From the NCBI GenBank assembly GCA_037693485.1, contig CM075347.1:65382501-65446500 (forward strand): 64,000 nt of DNA, given 5' to 3'. Below are positions 44,760 through 57,540 of the stretch, piece by piece; position 1 is the first letter of the stretch, and each line of letters starts with the position of its first letter. Made by a program: the position numbers and the translations under genes. A model generated the notes under the pieces. The model was not told the origin of the DNA, made no database searches, and saw only the letters and a list, made by a program, of their open reading frames with translations. The DNA comes from Kitagawia praeruptora. Its lineage: Eukaryota; Streptophyta; Magnoliopsida; Apiales; Apiaceae.

Positions 44760-47700
44760 TGTAACACCCCCAGGTCAGGGATCTGGTCATTACGGTCTCA
44801 ATTTCAATCCACAAAACCAACATAAATTAAATTACAACCTTGTGACCCAAAACAACAACATAACACACCCGTTATAGTCCCAGAGATGAAATCAGAGTAA
44901 TTACCAAATATTATTAATCGCAAGATTTAGTTCTTACAACCCAAAAGGTTTATAATTAACCATTACATACTTTTTGCCATTCATTTGTATATGCCATATA
45001 ATAAATACATTTGATACGCAAATGCTAACAACTAGCCTACCAGTAGCTGCCTCTTCAGCAATGGTAGCTATGACCTCAGCGGTTAATCCTCTAACGGCTG
45101 CCACCTGCTTACGCTGAGTGCGCCTTGCGCGGCCATCTGATCTAGCTGTTGTTGTGATATAGATAAATAAAGCAAGGGTGAGCAATAGATCACCTAAAAG
45201 AATATAACTGAACAGTAATAATATATAACGGTTCAAAATATCTTTGATACCATATGCCATGCATTAACGAACGTAGTACCAATATAAGGTATAAGATGAA
45301 GTTACAAGGTAACTCAAAATATAATTGTTCCGTGGAAATATCTGCTATGTCAAAGATAAGCAAGATATTATGAATTTTCATAATAGAGGAACTTGTAGGA
45401 AGAATATTGCAATTCCAGTTCAAACACTTTTCAACCCTACCAACAATGATAATGTTGTAGAAAATTTCCCAATTTGGAAGATGAACTAATACGGGAGCTT
45501 GCCGCACCAGGAGCCACAACATTTACGATGATCAGTCGCATGTCATGCTCCCCATTATTTGTTCTCTACATGTAGAAGGAAGCACCGACAGATCGCCCGC
45601 CCTCTGGAACCCCCCGGCCAACGGTTGGGCCATTGCTGGACTGGCGTCACTCGGCCACTTACGCGTCTCCTAGTTTAGTAACATCCATGACTCTGAAACT
45701 TAAAGTTCGTCCCCCTTTCCCCAAGTATAATACTTGTTGATAAGACTCCACAAAGTAGTTGTATCTAGTTGGAAAGGAAAATTCACCAATATTTCCCAAG
45801 CTGATGCTTGTTAATGGATATGAACTTGTTCCATCAATCTTACCCCTCGAGCGTTGAGGAGGTAACCAAAAAGATTCATATCGATGTTTGAAAGAATCAA
45901 GATGTGAGTGACAAGATAGTTTAGCAAGAATATGACCGGGTAGTCAAATAAATAACACCTCTCAAGTGAGGTCCCCTTATATGTTTTTGGAAGTTGAGCG
46001 AGTATTTAAATCTTCTTATAAGATAGATTTAAATGAAAATAGAGTTTTGGGAACCTCCCCTTGATAAAAATAGTCATAAAATACTCTGAAATATTTTACG
46101 TCATATCTGAAGGTGAAAGATAATCTTTGAATAATATAAATCCTTATAAAAAGAATTTAAAAGAATTTAAATCAATATTCCAAGAATATTTATTAAATCA
46201 ATAATAATTAAGGAATATTATTAAATCATAATATTGCTCGTAAGTAATCCTCGAATGAATATATAGAATTATTTACTAAATAAATCTCTTCTTAAATGAA
46301 TATTCAAAATAATATTCATTAAATAAATAAACTCAATTAAAGATTTAGAATAATATTCACTAAATAAATCAAACCTTAAATGAATATTTGAAAATAATAT
46401 TCATTTAATAAATAATATTCTAAATGAATATCCAAATAATATTCTTTTAGTAATCAAAACTTTAAAGGAATATTCGAAATAATATTCCCTAAGTAAATAG
46501 AACTTCAAATGAATATTTTAAAATAATATTCATCAAGTACATAAAATCGTACATGAATATTTGGAAGTAATATTCATTTAATAAATAAAAATTCCAATGA
46601 ATATCAAAATAATTATTCATTAAATAATCAACTCTAAATGAATATTCGAAACTAATATTCATTTAAATAATTAAAGCTCAAATGAATATTAAAATAATAT
46701 TCAGTAAATAAATAAACTCGAATGAATATTCAAAATAATATTCATACAGTACTTCTCGATTGAGATAATATTCGAATAACATTCCTCGAATAATTTTAAA
46801 GTAATTAATACTTTATGGAAATATAAATAATGTTCATAAATAACATTCCTCAAATAATCTGTCATTGGAATCCCTCCGGGTTTCCACGACTATCTCTATA
46901 TTACAAAATACCGACTCCCGATCTATATTTAATGAAGGAATATCATATGCCCTTCACTAAGGGTCTTGACAAAACAATCCGGCTTATAACTGATAATTCA
47001 TATCTAGTCTATAGGCCAATATCAATTCAGGGGAACAAATATTACAGTATTAACTTGAAAGTAGGCATGCATGATATGGCATATGTATAACAACAATCAT
47101 AAATATTATCACAACAACAGTTCCAAGGTATTGGAAACTTGCCTGGTAATCTTGTAGGGGTGGTGTGCCTCGGGTCAATCTGGTGATCTATCAATAGTCA
47201 CAATATCTGAGGTTAATCACTTATAGTTTTAAAAAGCTAAGTATAGACTTGACTTAAGTCGAAACACGTTTTTGAGTTATCTCGATATGCACCCTTTAGT
47301 GTAACTCTTTTTATCACCAATACGATCCGACACTTGTTCGCTAATAAGGCAGGTCGTTATACTTACACTTGGTGTATACTTAAGTCGTGAAAGTTCTAAG
47401 GTCGGTCATTTACGAACCAAGATTATACCTCGAGTTTTGTCGCTCGTTTTCCAAGTGATTTACCAAAGTTATAACCAAGTATACGTTTAAGGGGTTCGTT
47501 CGCGCTTAACCTCGATTCGAACATTTTTATAAAATCGGAAAACGATCCGTTTGACGTGAGGTTTTCTCTCACACCTTCCTTTTTACCTCTAGTATTTAAT
47601 TACCATGATTCGCCACTGCATTACATATTTTACAGGGGTTCAATTTCAGTTACGAACTCGAACTTACGGTTTCGAACCACTTTTACGATTTTAATCATAA

Positions 47701-49389
47701 CTCCTAAACCGTAAATCCGTTTATTTCGATTCTCGTGCCAAAACGATCTATGACTCGAGATCTACAAGGGTATGTTATGTTCTTAACAAGATCAGTGAAT
47801 TATGTCTACTGTGATGCACGGTTTCCAAGGTTTTACGAAATTTCGGCATTATGACGGCTATAAATCGAACGTTTCTAAATTTATTACATCAAAACCAAGC
47901 CACACCGGGCATACCATGATCAAACCAACAACTTATATGCATAATCTACATCTTATCAAGTCCAAGAACATATCAATTAATCATCATTTGAACCATAACT
48001 CTTAGATCTACTAAAAACCACTACATACTCACTTAAACAAGTTTATAATAACATCATCACCAAAACTCATCCAAAACTCCATTAAAACTCAAAACAAAGA
48101 CTAGGGTTCTTGAAGTTTATACCTTCCTTGGAGTGTGTATGCACTTATTAAGCCTTGTAAAGTCCTTGTATAGCCTCCATGAAGCTTGGATCATCAACCA
48201 AAATCAAGATCCAAGAATTTTGTTCTTGAGGTTACTATTCATCCTCCACTTTGATGATTTATTTGAAAATGGAAACAAAGGAGTTTGAGGCTAAACTTTC
48301 TAGGAGATTACTTTTATGAAATATAGAACCCACCATAAAAATTTGAAGATCAAATGATGGTTGGAAGTTGGTTTTTGATCTTGGAATTAGGCTAAAAGCC
48401 GAATGAAGCAAGAATGGGGAGAGTGGTGGTGTTTTGCTTGCTTCTCTTGCTTTGTTCTCATCTAAAATGCATTATTGATGTGCTGAAATAATATCTTGTT
48501 CATAAAGTAGCTTTATTAAAGGTGGCGTGGTCATGCATGATTCAATCCAAGAGACATGTGTTGAGTTTGTGTGGTTGGATGAGAAGATGATGCTAAATAC
48601 TTGGCTTGTTCTCTAAGTGTGCTAGTTACTCTTGTAACTACTTGGATACTTACTCTTATACACTAGTACATGCATGTATCTTGGCTCCCTGCTTGTTTCT
48701 TTGTCTGGTTATTGCTCGTTTCATCGATCGTTCGGAGGAATATCTCAATTGTTTCTAGTAATTAGGGCTTTATCGGAAACCTTCTTAATAATAATACTTC
48801 CATTCTTATTCCTCCTTTATAATTCTTGAATTTAAATTCCTTAAATCCTCTTAATAAATCCTTAAGTCTTTCAGTGTCCAGGGAAATCTCGGAGAAAATA
48901 AAAGTGCTCTTTTTCTGAATCCGATATCGTTTACATACACTTATCTTGCCCTTGGATCACGAATACGAACTCAGAAATCCGTTTTGAATACTTCTATATA
49001 GCGTCATCTAATAATATTCTTATTTCCACCAAAAACACTATTCATTCTTTATTCCATCTTTATTCCTTATATTTATAAAAAGGTCCTTGTTCTCTTTCGG
49101 GCATTCCTTAACCCTTTTACGGAACCACTAGACTAACAACAGATATTGATTTGGATGACATAAGAATATCTCCTTCCTCTTTGGAATTCCATATCTTATT
49201 TCTTAGGAGATAGATTATTCTAATCTAGGTTGTCAACCCATTGCATTCTTCATGACATATAAACATTGGAATCTATACCCATTCACATTCATTCATTAGA
49301 ACTGCTAATACCTTGTTGTCGGAATCACTGTTCATTCTTTCATCAATATATAAAAAGGTTTAATTCTACCAAAAATTCGGGTTCTTACA
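44760..49389. mobile_element. Solo LTR E, 4.6 kb, Ty3/gypsy-type
   Basis: Starts TGTAACACCCCCAGGTCAGG and ends TTCGGGTTCTTACA, flanked by identical 5-bp duplications TTCAG (44755-44759 and 49390-49394). The Athila protease frame resumes after it (K-G-E-L-T-M-R-V-Q-D-Q). No PBS, gag or pol inside. Related to F. The minus-strand start TGTAAGAACCCGAATTTTTG looks like a chromovirus LTR start, so orientation is undecided. Includes an AT-rich repeat block at about 46140-46790. Confidence 0.87.
46140..46790. repeat. AT-rich degenerate array of GAATATT-containing units
   Basis: Roughly 15 or more imperfect units of about 35 bp, each containing AATGAATATT and AATAATATTCATT, so that each unit is itself palindromic. 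Variation among units shows it is old. Confidence 0.75.
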
Positions 49390-49394
49390 TTCAG

Positions 49395-50093
49395 AAAGGA
49401 GAGCTCACAATGAGAGTGCAAGATCAGACTATCTCTTTTAATGTGTTTAAGGCCATGAAATTTCCTGCGGAGAATGAAGAGTGCTTTAGGGTGGAAGGGG
49501 TTGATACTGGATAGAATAAAGCGTTTGATCAGATATTGAAGTCGAATCCATTAGACGTTGCTTTACAAGGAAAGTCTGATACTGAAGATGAGGAATTAGG
49601 TGTGGCTGATCTTTGGAATTCTTAGGTGCTGATTGATGAGGTTGTTACATGGTCAAATCTTGAGGATAGTGCAATTGAGTTTTTTCTTGAGAAAGATGTT
49701 TTGTTGAAGTATGAGGGTAATAAAGATCTTCATGAGTTGTATATGAATTTTACTTCTGATGAGATGTTAGAGGAATTGAATGCTATTTGTTCTAAGCATG
49801 AAATTCAACTTGAGGATAATTCTTTTGATCCTAAGTCTGTTGTTAAGACTTCTGTTGGTGAACCATCCACTTTCGTTCCTAATACGTTTATTTCCACTCT
49901 TGATCAGACTTTGATAGTTAATAATGAAAATCATCATGTTGAAGAAGCTTTCAAACTCGAGCTTAAACCACCAGATCACCTGAGGTATGCATATTTGGGT
50001 CAATCATCTACTTTGCTTATTATTATTGTTGCTAACTTGTCAGGTAGTGAAGAGAACAATGTTACTGACACTTTTGAGGAGCAAAGAGGCTGA
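49395..50093 (+). pseudogene. Element D retropepsin region, 3' part, and pol start
   Basis: Continues the Athila frame: R-V-Q-D-Q, F-N-V-F-K-A-M-K-F-P, then L-K-P-P-D-H-L-R-Y-A-Y-L-G-Q-S-S-T-L, which in Athila leads into RT. Stops at about 49512 and 49623. After about 50030 RT similarity is absent, so the polymerase has been deleted. Confidence 0.85.
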
Positions 50094-51660
50094 AACTTGT
50101 CATCAAAGATGTAGCCCCAGAAAAGATAATTAAATGGCCATATAGAGATATGGTGTAGAAATTTTCAAGAGAAAAAGTCATTTCCATGTCTAGCTAAAGA
50201 CTTTAAACAAAGACGCTTCCTGGGAGGCAACCCATGGATTTCCTGCTTTCAATAAAAAAGCATTTCCCCAATTCTTCATAATTCTGGATTACTATTTTCG
50301 TGCGGAGGGTGTAGAGGTCACTCTCATGCTGTCTATCCACCACTAGATTCACCACCCGAGGAGGGTGATCCTGCCGATGATTAAGTATGTTTCCTGCTTT
50401 CCCTTGTATTACCTTCAATTCAATGGGGACATTGAATATTCTAAGTTTGGGGGTGATTTGGGGATTAGTAGTGTTACTGTGTCATTTGTTCATGTAGGAA
50501 ATCATATTTTGCATGTTAGTAGTAACTCATTCATGTTTTGTTCATCTCGTATTATTGCATGTTTGTTTCATATAGAGCATGTTTGTTTGCATATTTGTGT
50601 ATGTATTCCATGTGAGTCCATTTAGTTGCATGTGCATAGCATATTTCATGATCCCTTAGGATGAGCTAATTCTGATTGGTAGGTCGATGTCTATTTGAGT
50701 GTGGTATTGATGAATAGAGGGTTGATTTATAGTTCTTATGAAATTGACTTGAATGCTTCAGAAACAAATTCTTTTCACAGTCTCATCGTTTGCTTTTGGG
50801 CTAGGTTGAGGTCATGCTTGTTTGGTTGTTTTAGATTTAATCACTTTTTTATATTTAGAATTTTCGTTATTCCCTTGATGGCGTAGGAGCACCAAAGTAT
50901 AAGTTTGGGGAAAACCAGGGATTTCATGCTAGTTGTTAATAAAAGTTAGGTGTCAAATGGCTAGTAGCCGCTCATATTTTATGAGTAGTCTAGGGTTGGA
51001 TGAGCATACTCATTCCAGATTGCATATAAAAAAAAGAGACAAAAGGAAAAAGAAAAAAAAGTGTTATGTGAATTGTTAAATTGCAGAAACTAGGGTGAGC
51101 TCTTTAATACTCGAGTAATTAAGTTCTAGGGGACTTTGTGCCTAGTGACCTAAGGCTTTTTTAGTCTGGGATCCGCTAACCTAACGCTCGCTACATGGGT
51201 ATTATTGTATAAGCCTTTTGGGGTCTCATCCATTGCACGGTTAAATAAGCATGCGTATTGTGTTTTGTGTTGTAGTTTGTGTAGTAATAAAGCATGAATT
51301 CATGTCTAACTCAAATGACGATGGAGGTGTTCCTAGGTTACGAAGTGTTTACCGCTCATTCTATTTATAAAATTGTGATTGTCTTGGCGAAGAATAGGTA
51401 TGATTTTGATCTAGTGTTAGGAGTATATCTGATGAGCATCGCACACACGCACGTTTCCGTTCATGTAATGTTGGTATACGGGAACTTAGTCGAGCTCTGT
51501 TTGGATTTAGTTGCATTCTTTGAGATATTTGCTTGCTAATTGGTTTTGGTTAGTTCGAGGGGATCGTTGCATTTTCATGTTAGTTGCATTCATGCATTGC
51601 ATTTGTGTGTGTCGAGTCTGTTTATGCTTGAGGACAAGCATCGGTTTAAGTTTAGGGGTC
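50094..51660 (+). other. Element D 3' non-coding region and polypurine tract
   Basis: No RT, RNase H or integrase. A remnant A-K-D-F-K-Q-R-R-F-L-G-G-N-P reads near 50195-50235. The end TTTAGGGGTC (51651-51660) is the presumed polypurine tract before the 3' LTR. Short open frames here have no support. Confidence 0.6.
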
Positions 51661-51937
51661 TGATAAGTGGATTTATATCCACTTAGAATGATTCTTATCG
51701 GCTTAAATGGATTTACTTGACCTCAAGTATGTTGTGTTTTTAACGTGTTTTTGTGAGTTGTGTAGAACTACTAGCTTGAGGCAGGTTTGATGTGTTTCTA
51801 TGATGCTTTGGTGGTTTTGAGCTCAATATATGAAGAACGGCAACTCGCGAAAGAGAGTTGGAGGTTAATTTGATTAAAATTTGAATTTACCGGGTAGGCT
51901 GCGCAGTCTTCACTATTTTGGCCATATCTGGAGTTCT
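51661..51937 (+). repeat. Element D 3' LTR, truncated
   Basis: 277 bp matching the beginning of 41030-42449 and ending in GGAGTTCT, where homology stops and B's ORF3 resumes with CCTAAGGGAG. The junction shares CCT with the left-hand break, consistent with an end-joining deletion. Confidence 0.9.
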
Positions 51938-53385
51938 CCTAAGGGAGAAATCTGAAATCAAAGCTAAGGCCAAGGGCAAGGGCAAAACTCCAAGTAAACC
52001 AACTTTGATAGAAGAAAGTATCAAGCCACTCACCTTCGCAACTGTGTACACAACCAATGAAGCTGGGCAGATAATTCAAGTCACAACAACAGTGGTGCCA
52101 AGCGCTATGCCAGCTGAGGTCAATGAGCAACCACTACCATCTAGAACTGAAGATGCCAGACCAGTGGAAGTTAGTATAGTTATTGAGGCCAAGTTACAAG
52201 AGGTAGCAAACTCAAATGTTTATCATAATACAGTCTTCTTGGAATTTATGCAAGTCTCAATGGCAAATGTTGGTGGGGACACATTGAAGTATCTCAGATG
52301 TCTCAAAGAACAAATCCTCTACTTCATTGTTGTGCCAGTCAATCAAATATACTTCAAAGAGATTATGATGGTGACCAAATCCAAGATATGACATATATCA
52401 TATGACACTTTGAAGAATCTAAAATTCAGTGAGATTGATGCAATTCTGTAACTAGTTGAGAAGAAGGGTGAAAACAACAAGAGTCTCTATGATGATCTTA
52501 GAAATGATCAACCATCAAGGCTACCTGAAGTTAGCAGTTATCCAAAACCATTCTCTATTAGTCTGGCACAAGAATTGATGAAGTTGCTCAACTTGCTATC
52601 CCTGGCCATCTCACTCCCAAAAACAACAGGCTGATTCATGCCATCATTGAAGAATTTAACAAGAAGAAAGGGTGTAGAACAGCTGAAGAGTAGGAAGCAT
52701 TACGAATTCTAAGATCATATTTTGCAACTAGTTTTGTGGCTGTGCTAGCTAAACACATGAGGGATAAGGATGGTGATCATGATGAAGAGAAGAGTGATAG
52801 GAGAGGAAGACATCACAGGAGTAATAAGGATGATGAGAACAAGAAGAAGAAGAGTGATAAAAAAAAATGAGATGACGATAAAGGAAGGGAGCAAGTGTAT
52901 ACCAGAAAGAGCACAAGACAACAAGCCTTGAACATCACCAATAGTACTCTCATCATAAAACAAGACTTTATGTCTAGGTTGGATGCTATTAGTGATGATT
53001 TAGCAAAATCTGGATCCATGGCTTCTGCAACTGTCTTGCCTCTTAAAGCAAAGAGAACATATTTCAAGAAACCATCTATATGTCTCCATAAGCAAACTGC
53101 TAATGGTGTACTACCGAAGCTAAAAATCAAGACTATAGCCAAAAGGCCAATCAAGAAGAAAATATCTAAGGCTCTCACAATTATACCTAGATTAGACTTA
53201 CCACCTCTTGATGAGGATTATGACAGAGAAACATTTGCATTTCTACAAGCACAATGAATCTATCATGTGGTCATAGTTGATGATTTCCTGGAGGTCAAAT
53301 ACTCTGATGGAAGAGAAAAGAAGTTTGAACAAGGGATTTGGAAAAACTGGGCTCAACTTCATGATTTGGAAAGATTAATGGTACT
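51938..53385 (+). pseudogene. Element B third ORF, 3' part, degenerate
   Basis: A Lys/Ala-rich stretch (K-A-K-A-K-G-K-G-K) resumes the frame left at 41029. A segment with charged, probably coiled and basic regions follows (K-K-K-S-D-K at about 52840; K-R-P-I-K-K-K at about 53140). The C-terminal block D-D-F-L-E-V-K-Y-S-D-G-R-E-K-K-F (53280-53330) may correspond to the C-terminal domain of A's ORF3. Stops at about 52389, 52449, 52692, 52868 and 53255. Breaks at about 53385 where G begins. Confidence 0.75.
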
Positions 53386-54716
53386 TGTTGTGGGAGGATT
53401 TTAGCACAACAGATTACGAGGCCTCGTGCTGGAATAGCGCCAATAAACAAGGAATCGTCCAACCACCCAGAAAGGCTCGTGGTTGAAGATCAATGGCTAG
53501 CCGCCCGGGAAGGCTCACGACTAGGGTTACCGAAGAACACGGGATGTGGTTCCTCGGAAGGATCGGACTGAATCTACGGGATGAGAGCTCAAGGACCAAA
53601 TGTTGGCCAGCCAAGAACCCTAATTTGACTGTGTCACACAAGAGTGCACATGCTCTAGCTACTCAAGGAGTGTAAAGTGTCGAAGAAGATCCCGTAAACT
53701 GCCTACATACCACCACTACACCATAGATTGCATATAGCAACCACATTTCAAAAAATTTCTTGAAAAGCATCGCTATTGCATGACAAGTTTTGAAAAAATT
53801 AGACGTATTGTAATGCTTTTAAAAAACGTTACAATAGAAGGGTAAAAACTGAAAGGAGTCTTAAAATTATCATTCTTTTGTAATGCTTTATTAAGGCGTT
53901 GCTGTACCTACTAATTTTTGGCCAAAAAAGTTGGCGGGCTTTAAAAACAGGAGAGCGGGAGTTCCAAATTTTCCCTAGAAGTAAGGCGGCCACAAAATTA
54001 AATAGAAAATACACGCAGACTAAACTCAACAAAGACTCAAAGACGGAAGAGTAGATAACTCAAAGACTCAGACACAGAGGCAACTAAAGCTCGAAAATTG
54101 AAGATTAAAATCGACGACTAAAGCTAGAAGATTGAAGACTAAAATCGGTGACTAAACACAAACGAAGATTAAAGCTCGAATATTAGGTAAAAATTCTTCT
54201 TATGAATATTCTTTTCATGCTCGTATATGAACATTATGGCATGTATATGAAGATTAACGCTCAAATTAGGGCATGTATATGTTTATTTGTATATATTCAT
54301 CTATGTATTTGCTCAAATCGAGTTCAATTAGTGTTAATTGGGATTTGGGGTTTTTAGTTGAAGTACCAGATTTGGGGTTTTTTCTTTTACTTAATTTGAG
54401 TACCAGATTTGGGGTTTAATTTGTGGATTGGGATTTATTTTTAATTTAGGGGTTAGGTTTTTATTTTGGGGGTCTTTACATTTTCATGTATATGTTCATT
54501 TGAATTAAGTTTAATTTGAATTTAGGATTTCCATGTATATTTTCATGTATATGTTTATTGAACCCATTTATAAATTAGGCGTATGTTAATTAGCATAAGA
54601 AAAAAAGAAAGATGTATGTGTTGTTCTATAGTTACAGGTTTTAAGGTAGTAATTAGTAGATGTAATTCCTTGTACATTTTTTTTACTCTTTCAATCCTCT
54701 ACATATTGCTTGGCAG

Positions 54717-56535
54717 ATGTACAGTAGTGGCAAGCCATCAAACATTGCAAATCCCATTAAAGATGCGAGTGTTCAAATAGAGGCTGAATATATTCCAAAC
54801 CACTATTTGCAAAAAGATTTCCTGGAATGAGGTTGATGCACATGTTAATTTAGATCCTCATGGTTATCTGTCTGAATACAACAAGAAAGATATCCAATTA
54901 ATATGTTGCCAAGCTGATGCAAGCACCTCACGGCTTGTTCCTCCTGTTCAATATAAATTCTCTCAATCTCTTCAAAGGAGTATGAAATTTGTATTTTCTT
55001 GGCAATTTACAAGGAATAGGCCAAAAGGAAAGAAAGTTGTGAAGTACGATTTGCATATTCATGAACATGATCTACTAAGAGCAGTGGAAGTAATATGAGT
55101 ACTAAATGGTAGTGTTACTAATTTAAGGATAAGGAATGTATACCCAAAATATTTTCGAGTCACTGGATCTGGTGATGTCCGGCTTCTTGAACAGGAAGTA
55201 AGTGATAGATATTGTTCATAGATTACATTACTATTAGAACTTTAGTACCACTGATGTGATTATATAATGCACATTAGAGTTGATATGTATATATTTGGTA
55301 CTTGTCAATTAGTTTTGGTTACACCACTAAGACAAAGCCGTGCAGGTAAATATGTTTAGTGGTGATCTTTCCCTGAATCATGGAAATCCGAAGTGGTGGT
55401 CTTTCCACCATGTAGATGCTTCAGATATAACTGGTCGTGGGGAGTTGGCTGGACCAATGGCCATTATTGTCTCAGAGAAAACACCGCGTAAGTCCGTATC
55501 TTGATTTTGTAGGAGTTTTGAGGTTTAATTTGAAAACCTAAAAGAATATGTGAATGACTAACATAAGTTTTATCCTTTTTTCTTTTCCACTATTTATTTA
55601 TTTTAAACACTTTGTAGAGGGCATTATCGGAGAAACACTTAGCAAATTCAGCATCTGGAGTCTTTACATTACATTTATCCTAGCAGTAGGTCGCTTCATT
55701 AGACTGTAGTGTTCAGATCTAAGAATGAGAATTCATTATGAAAATCTTCCTTCATGTGATAGGTACACGAACTTTACATCATCGGTCATTGATGAATTTA
55801 CATCTGTTTGATTTTAATATTGTATTGACAAATAAGCAACTAGAAGTGCCATTTCCTTTCTCTTTCGTTTCATTTTATGCATTGTGTATGATACCAGTTC
55901 AATACTCCCAAAAATACAAAGGTGGGAAATAGGTTTATTCTTGAATGCAAGGATATTGCCCGTAAACACCTGGCACAATTGCAGCAGTTAGCGGCTGGGA
56001 TAGAGACCTTTTAAGTAGATTTTTGCATATTTTGAAGTTTGAGTTTTAGACATCACATAATGTAACATAGTGCCAAACAAATCAAAACTACCGTCTGCAG
56101 TTTAGGTTGTACTTGCATGCTTAACTCCTTGTGGGCCATATATTCTAATATTTAGAATTTAATATATTCCAAAATTGTGACCAGCAATGTGTTATGTGAT
56201 GAATATATGACATATAATCTGTACTTACTAATATCAATGATGGTATCCAAATATGTCAACGTAAAGTCTTAAACTACGAGTCAGAAACCAGGTTTGAAAT
56301 AACAATTATAAAGATTATAATGTATTTTTAATTGTAATGATGGGGTAGGAACCGATGCCACAGAGCACAGTCGAGTTTATCATACTTATATCAATGCAGA
56401 TTGCAAGCTATTTGCGAAAAAATCTATGCAGCAAGGGCAGAGGGCGAGCTGGAGGTTGAAGAGGTCTTGTACTGGACGCTGGTAGAAATTTACCGGTCCC
56501 CTCACAAGTTGATCGAGTACACAAGACTAGAATAA
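54717..56535 (+). pseudogene. Captured fragment of a plant PIEZO mechanosensitive channel gene
   Basis: Four exon-like blocks keep splice signals: 54717-55197 (preceded by GGCAG, followed by GTAAGT), 55346-55497 (TGCAG/GTAAGT), 55618-55762 (TGTAG/GT) and 56400 to about 56535 (GCAG). They read, in order, M-Y-S-S-G...N-I-A-N-P-I-K-D-A-S, D-I-Q-L-I-C-C-Q-A-D-A-S, Y-F-R-V-T-G-S-G-D-V-R, L-S-K-F-S-I-W-S-L-Y-I-T-F, R-L-Q-C-S-D-L-R-M-R-I-P and A-R-A-E-G-E-L...V-L-Y-W-T-L-V. These are hallmarks of the C-terminal cap and pore region of plant PIEZO. Exons 3 and 4 rejoin in frame across an AG|A arginine codon. A frameshift near 54785, a TGA at about 55096 and a TAG near 55709 make it a pseudogene. Only the C-terminal part is present. 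Confidence 0.85.
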
Positions 56536-57540
56536 TCATCACCTTTGAAAACCTCACGCTTAATGGAGAGTATTCTGCCCAAAAAACTACGTTTGGGTAT
56601 GGATTCTCTGGACTTGGCTCAGATTGCTATGACCTTAAAGTTCTTGCAAGCTACAAAACATCTTCAAATGATTGCCTGTAATTTTTAACCCGGTGTATAT
56701 ATACAGTAAAACCTCGTTAAATTAATACTCGATAGCACGTTTGCCAAAGATTCTTGACTCAGATTTTCTAGTTGCAACATGTTGTGTGATTGTTGTAACT
56801 CGAAGGACAATCTTGTCTAGTCAAACATTAAGTTCATCATGTTGATTTTTTGTAGTGCAGTAATAAATTAGGTGTTCTAGACTTTCCTCTTGAAGATTAG
56901 CATTCTTGAGTGCTATTACTTTCCCCATAAAAGCATGATCATCCTTTTGAAAATTTTATTTTGACTGTTTCTTTTCCACCATTAGTCTTTACACTTCACT
57001 TTATTATTTTGTAGTGCATGATCTATACTGCTTGTAACTTTTTTAAATGTTCTTGAAAGGATATGGTTTTTATGGGCTGCACATATTCTTTCTCAAACAG
57101 GTGGAGCATGGAACATTTTCAGTAAGTCCAAGTCATGTCTATGAGGTTATGTTCTGCCACTTGCCACCAACTTTAGATTTATATTGCTCTTATTTATTAG
57201 CTTTGGATTTATATTCCTCTTAATTTATTGCTATGTACATATTTGATATTCTGGTTTGCTTATAAGTGCCCTCTAGTGAACTTGTAAGCATTGTTTAATG
57301 CTTCTACATGCTTTAAATTTGTGCAGTTGCCACTAACTACATAATGTTCTTAGTTGTTCTCAGTTGCACTGCATTTGGATCGAGTTTCTACCATATATTT
57401 ATGATAAAAATATTTTCTATGTAGGGTGTTCTAGTAATAGTAGAAGAAAGGGGAACTCGTAACACAACTTTAGCACTGGCTATTGTTGCAACAACCAATG
57501 TCCCTTTTGTCGAAACTGAAGCCTAACAACTGCAAGCTAG
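56536..57540 (+). other. Further possible captured exons in the CACTA element, unidentified
   Basis: Segments at about 56540-56690, 57100-57130 and 57424-57530 look more coding-like than their surroundings. The last reads V-L-V-I-V-E-E-R-G-T-R-N-T-T-L-A-L-A-I-V-A, and some are preceded by TTTCTCAAACAG-like acceptors. I do not recognise the source gene. They could be a second captured gene or chance. Confidence 0.3.

Larger units (their letters stand above)
41030..51937 (+). mobile_element. Ty3/gypsy element D, Athila-like, defective
   Basis: The 5' LTR (41030-42449), tRNA-Asp type PBS, gag, retropepsin and downstream spacer are in Athila order, but RT, RNase H and integrase are missing. The 3' LTR is reduced to its first 277 bp (51661-51937). 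The left flank reads AAGCC; no matching right duplication remains because of the truncation. Solo LTR E is nested in its protease region. It is inserted in ORF3 of B. Confidence 0.88.
27000..53385 (+). mobile_element. Ty1/copia element B, old SIRE/Maximus-like copy, multiply interrupted
   Basis: The gag-pol-ORF3 plan is homologous to element A, with many stops and frameshifts. It is interrupted by F (31807-36078) and by D (41030-51937), and its ORF3 sequence breaks off at about 53385 where G begins. Its 3' LTR is not in the window and may lie beyond the right edge, after G. Confidence 0.85.
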
